In this document: positions 8,135 to 17,183 of the stretch, piece by piece
Numbering within the stretch: position 1 is the first letter of the stretch
How the letters are laid out: the number at the start of each line of letters is the position of its first letter
From: DASQFD01 sp035633255
GTDB taxonomy: Bacteria; Actinomycetota; Actinomycetes; Actinomycetales; Dermatophilaceae
Assembly (NCBI GenBank): GCA_035633255.1
Contig: DASQFD010000021.1
Location: forward strand, 29,756-93,755
Direction of reading: 5' to 3'
Length of the DNA: 64,000 nucleotides
Made by a program: the position numbers and the translations under genes
Notes under the pieces: generated by a model
Seen by the model: only the letters and a program-made list of their open reading frames with translations
The model's database searches: none
Told to the model about the DNA's origin: nothing

Positions 8135-8740
8135 TCAGCCCGCGTCCGGGTCGGGGAAGTCGACCGGCCAGCCCCGGTGCGCCAAGCGGTCCCGCACCCG
8201 TCGCAGGTCGTCCTGCGACGGCTCGGTGTGGGTGACCTCCGTGATCACGGCGGCGATGTCGTCCGGCGTCGCCGGGCTGACGTCGGCCCGGCGCAGCGCC
8301 TTGGCGACCTTCTTGACCTCACCGCGGGTGAGGCGCCGCTCCAGCAGCGCGAGCAGCGGCTGGTAGTCGTGCTCCGGCACGCCGTACGGGTAGCCCTCTC
8401 GCAGCCATGCCACGATCCGCCCGAGGTAGCCGCCGGCCTCGGTGTCTGCGTCGTGCGCCTCGGTGGCCACCGCGCCGAGCGGCCAGCCCCCGTGCGCGAG
8501 CCGCGCCGCGACGCGGCGCCGGTCGCCGGGGGCGGGGGCCGGCCCCGGGGCCACGGCTGCCTCCGCGGAGAGCCTTCCGTCCGCGACGAGGGCCAGGGCC
8601 ACCCGGTATGCCGGTGCGTCACCGATCCGCTGCCGCAGGACCAGGAGGAGGGCGGCGGCATCCTCCTCGGGCACGCCGTCGGGGTAGCCTTCGCCGACCC
8701 AGGTGAGGGCCGCGGCCAGCTGGTCGCTCATCGCCGCCAC
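8135..8740 (-). CDS. tandem DUF3349 protein
   Basis: 201 aa containing two related repeats. About residues 12-90 start WVGEGYPDGVPEED and about residues 112-195 start WLREGYPYGVPEHDY; each ends in RxRLAxxGWP. This is DUF3349, seen as a single-domain protein in M. tuberculosis (Rv0543c, as I recall). The neighbouring small membrane protein and Pit genes match that locus. ATG at 8731 is an equally good start. Function unknown. Confidence 0.82.
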   Translation of the reverse strand: MAAMSDQLAAALTWVGEGYPDGVPEEDAAALLLVLRQRIGDAPAYRVALALVADGRLSAEAAVAPGPAPAPGDRRRVAARLAHGGWPLGAVATEAHDADTEAGGYLGRIVAWLREGYPYGVPEHDYQPLLALLERRLTRGEVKKVAKALRRADVSPATPDDIAAVITEVTHTEPSQDDLRRVRDRLAHRGWPVDFPDPDAG

Positions 8741-8801
8741 GTCCCGGCGGTGCGGCTGACCGCGAGCAGCGTCGCGGCGTCATGGCTCATCGCTGCGCCC
8801 C

Positions 8802-9092
8802 CTACGACTTCTCGACCACGGTCGGGATGAGGTGCTCGAACGAGATCGCCTTGCCGAAGCCGCCGGCGACGATGAGCGCGATGCCGAGCACCACCGCCCC
8901 GATGACGACGGCGAAGAGCACGACGGCGAGCACGCGGGCGCCCGGGTGCGGCCTGCGCCCCTCGACCTCGCCGACGCCGGCGGCCCAGGACCGCACGCCG
9001 AGGGCGAAGAGGATCGGCACGCCGGCGCCGAAGGCGAGCCCGCCGACCAGCACGCGCCACGCGCCCTCCAGCGCGATCCCGATGATCGTCAT
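8802..9092 (-). CDS. small two-helix membrane protein next to Pit
   Basis: 96 aa with two hydrophobic segments (about residues 10-35 and 52-75), a basic loop between them and an acidic end (PTVVEKS). It starts 9 nt after the pit stop, hence is in the pit operon. It resembles in position and size the small membrane protein beside pitA in mycobacteria (Rv0544c by memory). Perhaps an accessory to phosphate transport (inference). Confidence 0.65.
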   Translation of the reverse strand: MTIIGIALEGAWRVLVGGLAFGAGVPILFALGVRSWAAGVGEVEGRRPHPGARVLAVVLFAVVIGAVVLGIALIVAGGFGKAISFEHLIPTVVEKS

Positions 9093-9101
9093 GGCGCCTC
9101 C

Positions 9102-10339
9102 TCAGCCGTGCGTCCTGGTGTCGGCGGGCGGGACCGGCGCGGTGTGGTCGAGCACGTCGACCGGCTCGTCCCACTCGGCGGTCACGTTGTGCGCCCCGAC
9201 GTGGGCCTGCCGGGACCGGTGGTACATGTACCCCGCGGCGAGGGAGAGGAGGACGACGATGGTGACCGCGCCCGCGACGCCGCCCACGAGGTTGCCCAGC
9301 GCCCACACCGCCGCCCCGACGAGCGCTGCGGAGGGGAACGTCGTGGCCCAGGCGACCACCATGCGACCGGCCACCCGCCAACGGATGTGGGTTCCGCGCC
9401 CCACGCCCGCGCCCAGGATGGAGCCGGTGGCCACGTGGGTCGTCGAGAGGGCGAAGCCGAGATGGCTCGATGCGAGGATGACCGCAGCCGTGCTGCCGTC
9501 GCCGGCAATCCCCTGCGGCGGGGTGATGTCGACCAGCCCCTTGCCGAGCGTGCGGATGATGCGCCACCCGCCGAGGTAGGTGCCCAGCGCGATCGCGACG
9601 GCGCAGGTCACCTTCACCCACAGGGGGACCGACCCGGTGTCGGTCCACGCCCCCGTCGCGATGAGGGCGAGGGTGATCACCCCCATCGTCTTCTGGGCGT
9701 CGTTGGTGCCGTGCGCCAGGGAGACGAGCGAGGCGCTGCCGATCTGGCCCCAGCGGAAGCCACGGTCCCCGAAGGCCTCGTCGACCGCCCCGGTGACCCG
9801 GAAGATGCACCAGCTGCCGACCGCGGCCACGGTCAGGGCGATGACGGGGGAGAGCAGCGAGGGCAGGAGCACCTTTCCGACCACGCCGTCGAGCTTGGTC
9901 CCGTCGCCCACCCACTTCACGCCGGAGAAGCCGAGGCCGGCGATGGTCGCGCCGACCAGACCACCGAGCAGGGCATGGGAGGAGGAGGACGGCAGCCCCA
10001 GCAGCCACGTGAACAGGTTCCACGCGATCCCACCCACGAGGCCGGCCAGGATGATGAGGAGCAGCGCCTGACCGCCGTCGGCGACCAGCTCCGGCTTGGG
10101 TGCACCGGACTTGTCCTGGATGTCGACCACCGCGTTGCTGACGGTGAGCGCGACCTCGACGGAGAGGAAGGCGCCCACGAGGTTGAGCACCGCGGACAGC
10201 GCCACGGCCGGCTTCGGCCGCAGCGCGCCGGTGGCGATGCTTGCCGCCATGGCGTTGCCGTGTCGTGGAAGCCGTTGGTGAAGTCGAACGCCAGCGCCGT
10301 GACGACGACCAGCGCGAGCATGACGAGTTCCGCGCTCAC
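9102..10339 (-). pseudogene. pitA: Pit-type low-affinity phosphate transporter, frameshifted
   Basis: From GTG 10339 the protein reads to DFTNGFHDTA, the PHO4/Pit signature, then leaves frame. The continuation NAMAASIATGAL is in another frame down to 9102. A single missing G next to 10257 (GTTGCCG instead of GTTGGCCG) would restore a protein of about 412 aa with the second Pit signature SLAHGTNDAQKTMG and about 10 membrane helices. It would couple phosphate-metal uptake to protons. The rest of the gene shows no decay, so sequencing error or a very recent mutation is likely. The last part is a His-containing cytoplasmic tail. Confidence 0.85.
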
Positions 10340-10384
10340 GCAGCGAGTCTCCCACCGCTGACGTCTCGCGAAAGGATGCCGGTC

Positions 10385-10408
10385 ACCTGCGCGTCACCTG
10401 CGCGTCAC
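10385..10408. repeat. short direct repeats, GTCACCTGCGC type
   Basis: GTCACCTGCGC occurs twice in tandem with a third partial copy, about 45 bp upstream of the divergent pit start. Confidence 0.5.
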
Positions 10409-10606
10409 CTCCCGTTGGCCTCCCTGCTTGGCACCCGCGGCGGCCCGGCCGGGTGAGGCACACGGGATCGTCTCCTCCGAAGGCGCCGGCGAGCGGTCGT
10501 CGGGCCACCCGGCGAGGTCGCGGGGCCGGCAGGGGCGGTGGCTCGGGAGGCACGGGGCTCGCGGCGCGGGTGCCACGCGTGCACGGGTGGGAACCCGGTG
10601 CCGCCG

Positions 10607-10633
10607 TTTGCACTCTCGTGTGGAGAGTGCCAA
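10607..10633 (+). promoter_or_regulatory. CIRCE operator 1 (HrcA site)
   Basis: TTTGCACTC-N9-GAGTGCCAA, a close match to the CIRCE inverted repeat bound by the heat-shock repressor HrcA. It lies 153 bp upstream of groEL. Confidence 0.92.
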
Positions 10634-10641
10634 TAATGGCG

Positions 10642-10668
10642 TTGGCACTCTCGGCATGAGAGTGACAA
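10642..10668 (+). promoter_or_regulatory. CIRCE operator 2 (HrcA site)
   Basis: TTGGCACTC-N9-GAGTGACAA, 8 bp after the first copy. TTGGCA with GACAAT 16 bp on could be the promoter itself, so HrcA would occlude RNA polymerase. Confidence 0.9.
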
Positions 10669-10785
10669 TCCAGACCAGTCGGCGAGGGTCGACGACGGCG
10701 CATGTCCTGAGGCGCCGCCGTCCGCTCGTCCGTCGCGGGCGCCGCCTGGTCCTCACCAACGTTTCGCGTGGGAGGAACCACCCGA

Positions 10786-12414
<1,629 letters not shown>

Positions 12415-12432
12415 GTCCCCCGACCCCGGCGC

Positions 12433-12470
12433 CACGAGGGCGGTCCCCCCACGGGGGGGCCGCCCTCGTG
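12433..12470 (+). terminator. strong hairpin terminator after groEL
   Basis: CACGAGGGCGG (12433-12443) pairs perfectly with CCGCCCTCGTG (12460-12470), and the interior C6/G7 runs extend the stem. No T-run follows, as is usual in such GC-rich genomes. Confidence 0.85.
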
Positions 12471-12542
12471 CCGTGCGGTGCGGCCGCACCCGTTTGGGCC
12501 GCACCCGGCGGCGAACGGCAGGCGGTCCCGGCGGAGCCTGCC

Positions 12543-12548
12543 TACGCT
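12543..12548 (+). promoter_or_regulatory. -10 element (leaderless) of the oxygenase gene
   Basis: TACGCT, 6 nt before ATG 12555. Confidence 0.5.
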
Positions 12549-12554
12549 GGTGCC

Positions 12555-13385
12555 ATGACGTCAGCAACGACCGTCGGTGCCAGCGTGCCCGCCCTGGGTC
12601 CCGTCGTGGAGACGCTCCACCGCGAGGGCGTCGCCGGGCTGCCGGGGCTCTTCCCCCCCGAGTGGGCGGACCGGCTCCGGGCCGACTTCGAGGCCGCGTT
12701 CGCCGAGGCCCGCAGCCGCCCGGACGGCACCATCCCCCGGGGGCCGCACCGCCACTACTTCGCGGTGCACCCCGAGCGCATCGGCGGCTTCCTCGACCTG
12801 GTCGGCCACCCCGTGGTCCACGCCGTGTCCGCGTCCGTGGTCGGACCGGACTACCGGGTCGTCGAGCTCGGCTTCGACGTCCCCCTGGCCGGCGCCGTCG
12901 ACCAGCCGTGGCACCGGGACTTCCCCGCCGACCCGTCGTCCTACGAGGACCACCGGCTCACCTCGCTGGCCTTCAACGTCACCACCGTCGACGTGGAGCC
13001 CGGGATGGCGCCGTTCGAGGTGGCCCCGGGCACCCACTGGGACCGGGGCGAGGACTTCGACCACGGGATGCTCCCCGGCCCCGAGGCCGCCGAGCGCTAC
13101 TCCGCCCGCGGCAGCCTGCGCCACCCCCGGCGCGGCGACGTCTCGGTGCGCACCGGCCTGACCATCCACCGGGGCACCCGGAACCTGCTCGGGCGACCAC
13201 GCGCCGTGCTCATCCTCGGCGTGGCCGCGCCGGACGTCGACACCTCCGTCCACGGCCTGGTCGCGACGGCGGACTGGCTGCGCACCGTCCCCGAGGAGGT
13301 GGCGGCGCACCTGGACGTCACCGTCGTGGACGCGCTGCGCCCGATCGTCCAGCGGCACGACATCGAGGGCCTCGTCATGGGCTGA
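12555..13385 (+). CDS. phytanoyl-CoA dioxygenase-like Fe(II)/2-oxoglutarate oxygenase
   Basis: 276 aa. A jelly-roll oxygenase pattern with iron ligands H-x-D in QPWHRDFP (about residue 118) and the distal His in TGLTIHRGTRN (about residue 205), followed by Arg for 2-oxoglutarate. This is the PhyH family layout. Substrate unknown; members hydroxylate lipids, amino acids or secondary metabolites. The start is supported by the leaderless -10 6 nt upstream. Monocistronic, between the groEL terminator and the PhoD gene. Confidence 0.82.
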   Translation: MTSATTVGASVPALGPVVETLHREGVAGLPGLFPPEWADRLRADFEAAFAEARSRPDGTIPRGPHRHYFAVHPERIGGFLDLVGHPVVHAVSASVVGPDYRVVELGFDVPLAGAVDQPWHRDFPADPSSYEDHRLTSLAFNVTTVDVEPGMAPFEVAPGTHWDRGEDFDHGMLPGPEAAERYSARGSLRHPRRGDVSVRTGLTIHRGTRNLLGRPRAVLILGVAAPDVDTSVHGLVATADWLRTVPEEVAAHLDVTVVDALRPIVQRHDIEGLVMG

Positions 13386-13465
13386 GCCGGGCGCACCGGC
13401 CGGCCCTCCCGCCTTTCCCCGCCGCTGCGCGGCGACTCCCGGTGCGGCGCTGCGAGGATGGTCCG

Positions 13466-15229
13466 ATGACCGCCACGCCGCCGGCCCCGCCGCTCGTGCT
13501 CGGCCCCCTGCTGCGCTACATCGGCGAGACCGAGGCGAGCGTGTGGGTGCAGACCGCCGCCGCCGCGACCGTGACCGTCGAGCGCGCGGGCCGGTCCTGG
13601 TCGAGCGGCACCTTCGCCGTCCAGGGTCACCACTACGCCCTTGTGGTGCTCGACGGCCTGGAGCCGGGCAGCGACGAGCCGTATGCCGTGCGCCTGGGGC
13701 CGGTGCCGGTATGGCCGCCGGCGGGCTCGGACCTCCCCCCGCCGCGCATCCGCACCCTCGACCGGAGCCGGCCCACCACGTTCGCCTTCGGGTCCTGCCG
13801 CACCGCCGCCCCCCACGACGACGCCGGCACCCGCCAGCACGGGGTCGACGCCCTGCGGGCCTTCGCGCTCGCCCTGGCCGAGGGACGCGTGGGCTGGCCG
13901 GACCTGGTCGCCTTCCTCGGTGACCAGGTCTACGCCGACGACACCCCCGAGGAGATGCAGGAGTTCATCGCGGCCCGCCGCAGCCTCGAGCAGCCGCCGG
14001 GCGAGGAGATCCGGGACTTCGTGGAGTACGCCGAGCTCTACCGCCTCGCCTGGGAGGACCCGACGAACCGGTGGCTGCTCTCCACGCTGCCCAGCGCCAT
14101 GATCTTCGACGACCACGACATCCGCGACGACTGGAACACCTCGTGGAGCTGGCACGAGGAGATCAACCGGACCTCCTGGTGGCAGGAGCGCCTCCAGGGC
14201 GGCCTGGTCGCCTACTGGGTCTACCAGCACATCGGCAACCTCTCACCGGCCCGGCTCGCCGAGGACCCCGTCTGGCGCCTGCTCCCGGCCGACGCCGACG
14301 GGGGACCGGCCCCGGTGGACGGGGACCCCGCACCCGAGCCGGACCTCACCGAGGTGCTCTTCGACCTCGCCCGGCGGGCCGACCTGCACCCGGACGCCTA
14401 CCGCTGGTCCTACGCCCGCGACCTCGGCGACTGCCGGCTCGTCGTCGTCGACTCGCGCGCGGGCCGGGTCCTCACCCCGGACTCGCGCTCCATGCTCGAC
14501 GAGGACGAGATGGCGTGGCTGGACGCGCGCGTCACCGGGGGGGTGCAGCACCTCTTCCTGGGCACCTCCCTGCCGTTCCTGCTGCCCCCGGGCGTGCACG
14601 ACCTCGAGGCCGTCAGCGAGGTCGTGGCCCGCGGCGACTGGGGCCGCCGGCTCGGCGCCGGCGCGGAGAAGCTCCGCCAGCTCGTCGACCTCGAGCACTG
14701 GGCCGCCTTCGAGGACGGCTTCCTGCGGGTGCTCGACATGGTCATGGAGACCGCGCGCGGGGAGCGCGGACCGGCGCCGGCGACCATCACCTTCCTCTCC
14801 GGCGACGTCCACCACTCCTACGTCGCCGAGCTCGTCGACGCGGAGGGGTCCGGCGCGCGCTCCCGGGTGGTGCAGGCCGTCTGCTCCCCGATCCGCAACC
14901 CGATGTCGCCCCGGCTGCGCGCCGCGGTGTCGCTGCTCTCGCGCAGGGTCGCCGGGACCGCCGTGCGCCGGCTGGCGAGGTGGTCGGCGAAGGTGCCGGA
15001 CCCGGCATACCCCTGGGCCCTGACCCACGGCCCCTGGTACGACAACAACCTCGCCGTGGTCGCCGTGGAGGGTCCGCGGCTGCGGATGACCTGGTATGCC
15101 GGCACGCTCGGGGACGAGGGACCGGAGCGACCGGGCCTCGCGGAGGTCTACACGCTCACCGTGGACGGCCGGGAGCCCTCGCCCGAGGCCCCCAGGGAGG
15201 CCGCCGCCGGCGACGCCTTCGTCGGCTGA
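13466..15229 (+). CDS. PhoD-like metallophosphatase
   Basis: 587 aa with no signal peptide, so probably cytoplasmic. An N-terminal beta-rich domain (about residues 8-90) precedes the metallophosphatase core: AFGSCR, FLGDQVYADD (metal ligands), IFDDHDIRDDW and LSGDVHHSY. These match the PhoD/alkaline phosphatase D-like superfamily that binds Fe/Ca. Longer than typical PhoD because of an acidic Gly/Pro insertion near residue 275. Substrate unknown. The C-terminal coding end is partly duplicated just downstream (15221-15264). Confidence 0.85.
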   Translation: MTATPPAPPLVLGPLLRYIGETEASVWVQTAAAATVTVERAGRSWSSGTFAVQGHHYALVVLDGLEPGSDEPYAVRLGPVPVWPPAGSDLPPPRIRTLDRSRPTTFAFGSCRTAAPHDDAGTRQHGVDALRAFALALAEGRVGWPDLVAFLGDQVYADDTPEEMQEFIAARRSLEQPPGEEIRDFVEYAELYRLAWEDPTNRWLLSTLPSAMIFDDHDIRDDWNTSWSWHEEINRTSWWQERLQGGLVAYWVYQHIGNLSPARLAEDPVWRLLPADADGGPAPVDGDPAPEPDLTEVLFDLARRADLHPDAYRWSYARDLGDCRLVVVDSRAGRVLTPDSRSMLDEDEMAWLDARVTGGVQHLFLGTSLPFLLPPGVHDLEAVSEVVARGDWGRRLGAGAEKLRQLVDLEHWAAFEDGFLRVLDMVMETARGERGPAPATITFLSGDVHHSYVAELVDAEGSGARSRVVQAVCSPIRNPMSPRLRAAVSLLSRRVAGTAVRRLARWSAKVPDPAYPWALTHGPWYDNNLAVVAVEGPRLRMTWYAGTLGDEGPERPGLAEVYTLTVDGREPSPEAPREAAAGDAFVG

Positions 15230-15264
15230 ACGTCCCCGCCGAAGCCGACGTCGTCGGCTGAACG
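15221..15264. repeat. direct repeat at the end of the PhoD gene
   Basis: GTCGGCTGAACG occurs at 15221 and 15253, and each copy carries the stop codon and following bases. A short palindrome GCCGACGTCGTCGGC (15244-15258) lies between and could act as a terminator stem. Confidence 0.65.
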
Positions 15265-15283
15265 CCCCCGCCGCCGGCGACCC

Positions 15284-15574
15284 TCAGCTGAACATCCGCG
15301 CCGCCGCCGCCTCCGTCTCGGCGTACTGCAGCCCGGCCGCCGAGAGCACCTGCCCGATGCTGTCCAGCGACGCCTTGACCTGGCGCTGGGTGCCCTGCCA
15401 CTGCACCACGACCCCCTGGAACTGTCCCGCCGTCGTGCCGGTCCAGGCGTCCTGGAGGGCGGTCAGGCGCCCCATCATGGCGGCCACCTGCGCGTCGATC
15501 TCGGCCGAGATCGAGGAGATGTCCCCGGCGGCGGTGTGGATGCGGTCGGTGTCGACCCGGAACTGTGCGGACAT
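15284..15574 (-). CDS. WXG100 (ESAT-6-like) protein, orphan
   Basis: 96 aa, ATG with GAGGGAG upstream. Two helices flank the central W-x-G (AWTGTTAGQF, about residue 43), and the C-terminal YAETE fits the Y-x-x-x-D/E type VII secretion signal. Members are exported as dimers by ESX/T7SS machinery, but no EccC, EccB or partner gene is nearby, so it is an orphan in this window. It could be an ESX substrate encoded apart from its apparatus. Confidence 0.85.
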   Translation of the reverse strand: MSAQFRVDTDRIHTAAGDISSISAEIDAQVAAMMGRLTALQDAWTGTTAGQFQGVVVQWQGTQRQVKASLDSIGQVLSAAGLQYAETEAAAARMFS

Positions 15575-15693
15575 GGTGTCTCCCTCGCTCCCGCCGGCGC
15601 CCCACGGCACCGGTCCGTCGCCCCCGACGGTAGGCCGATCCGCCGGTGGGCCCGCGGAGTTCTCCACAGGGCGCGGTCCGCGCCGGCCCCGCC

Positions 15694-15699
15694 TACGAT
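15694..15699 (+). promoter_or_regulatory. -10 element (leaderless) of the NUDIX gene
   Basis: TACGAT, 6 nt before GTG 15706. Confidence 0.5.
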
Positions 15700-15705
15700 C
15701 GCACC

Positions 15706-16482
15706 GTGGCCATCCTCATCGACCCCCCGATGTGGCCCGCCCACGGTCGTCGCTGGAGCCACCTGGTCAGCGACGCCAGCACCGAGGAGCTGCACGACTT
15801 CGCCGCGCGAGCCGGCATACCGCGCGTCGCGTTCGAGGGGGACCACTACGACGTGCCGGACCAGCACTACCTGTCCCTGGTCGCAGCCGGCGCGCAGCCG
15901 GTGCCGGCCAGGGAGCTGGTGGTGCGCCTGCGGGCGAGCGGGCTGCGCCTGCCCAAGCGCCGCGGGGAGACCGGGGTGGTCCGCGTGCGGCGGGTGCCCT
16001 TCCCCGACGGCACCACCGCCGACGTCGACCTCATCGCCTCACCACGCCCGGCACCGGAGCGCCGGGTGTTCGCCGCCTTGGTCGTCGTCCGGGACGCCGA
16101 GGGCTCGCTGCTCGCCGTGCACAGCACCCGCCGGGAGGAGTGGGGCGCGCCGGGCGGCTGGCGCGAGGGGGATGAGCGGGTCGTGGACAACGCCGTGCGC
16201 GAGGTGGCGGAGGAGACGGGCCTGCGCCTGGACCCCACGGCGCTGGCGCCGTGCGGCTACGAGCGCTGGTCGGCCATCGACGGGGTGGGCCTGTGGCGCC
16301 CCGGGCAGGACCTGCTCCAGCTCTTCCGCGCCGACCTCCCCGCCGTGCGGCCGCCGCTGACCGCGACCCTCGAGGACACCAGCGAGCGGCGCTGGGTCAC
16401 GCCGGAGGAGTTCGCGGCACTGTGCGGGCACCTGTTCTGGTGGCCGCTGGTCGAGCGGGTGCTGGGCCGGCCAGCCGGCTGA
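15706..16482 (+). CDS. DUF4031-NUDIX fusion hydrolase
   Basis: 258 aa. Residues 1-85 are a DUF4031 domain (ILIDPPMWPAHGRRWSHLVSD and HYDVPDQHY). Residues 115-255 are a NUDIX domain whose box reads GGWREGD...AVREVAEETGL, a close match to Gx5Ex7REUxEExGU. NUDIX enzymes cleave nucleoside diphosphates linked to another group; the substrate here is unknown. The last 86 nt overlap the oppositely oriented HD gene. Confidence 0.88.
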   Translation: MAILIDPPMWPAHGRRWSHLVSDASTEELHDFAARAGIPRVAFEGDHYDVPDQHYLSLVAAGAQPVPARELVVRLRASGLRLPKRRGETGVVRVRRVPFPDGTTADVDLIASPRPAPERRVFAALVVVRDAEGSLLAVHSTRREEWGAPGGWREGDERVVDNAVREVAEETGLRLDPTALAPCGYERWSAIDGVGLWRPGQDLLQLFRADLPAVRPPLTATLEDTSERRWVTPEEFAALCGHLFWWPLVERVLGRPAG

Positions 16483-17170
16483 GCTCGCGCCGCAGGTTGG
16501 TCCGCGCGTCCGGCTCCCAGCGCTCCCGGGCCGCCGCGGTGAGGTACAGCGACGGCCGGGCGAGGAGCGGCTCCAGCACCGCCCGGCGCCCCTGCCGGTA
16601 TGCCGGCTCGTCGACGTGGGCGTACTCCTCCCGGACCTCGCGGCAGTAGCCGTCGAAGCGCTCCGGCGCGGCGCCCAGCACCCACAGGTCGGCGTCGACG
16701 ACGACCGCCGTGGTGCGGTCCGGGGCGACGGGGTCGTGCCCGGCGGTCGCCGCGACCAGAGCCGCGACCCGGGCCACCTCGCCCGGCGGCACCCCGAGCC
16801 CGGCGAGCACCGCGGACCCCAGGGCCGCGCTGGCCCGCTCGTCCGCCTCCGGGGGAGGCGTCTCGCCCCGGGCGGCCGCGGCCGGTGCCTCGTAGACCGC
16901 GTCGTGCAGCCAGGCGGCGAGCCGGGCGAGCGCCGCCTCGCGCTCGGGCAGGGCGGTCTCGGCCGCGAGGGCGTCGACCGCGTCGAGCACCTCGGTGAGG
17001 TGCCGGCGGCCGTGGTAGCGCCGGTGCCGCTCGTCCCAGCGGGACAGCAGCCCCCGACCGGCCGCCTCGACCTCGCCCACCGGGGCAGCGGGCGCGAGCG
17101 CCCGCACGGCGCCCGCCCAGCGCTCGAGGAGCACGGTCACGGGAGCGAGGTCACCGGGGAGCGAGGTCAC
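16397..17170 (-). CDS. HD-domain phosphohydrolase
   Basis: 257 aa. YHGRRHLTEVL (first His) and AAWLHDAVYE (the HD pair) with a later Asp in VVDADLWVLG match the predicted metal-dependent HD phosphohydrolases. Substrate unknown. The 3' end overlaps the convergent NUDIX gene by 86 bp; the Pro/Ala/Arg-rich tail (about residues 225-257) is the overlapping part and may be a late extension. Starts 13 nt after the DUF2339 gene stop, so co-transcription is likely. Confidence 0.82.
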   Translation of the reverse strand: MTSLPGDLAPVTVLLERWAGAVRALAPAAPVGEVEAAGRGLLSRWDERHRRYHGRRHLTEVLDAVDALAAETALPEREAALARLAAWLHDAVYEAPAAAARGETPPPEADERASAALGSAVLAGLGVPPGEVARVAALVAATAGHDPVAPDRTTAVVVDADLWVLGAAPERFDGYCREVREEYAHVDEPAYRQGRRAVLEPLLARPSLYLTAAARERWEPDARTNLRRELSRLAGPAPARPAATRTGARTVPRTPPA

Positions 17171-17183
17171 GGGGGGAAGGATC

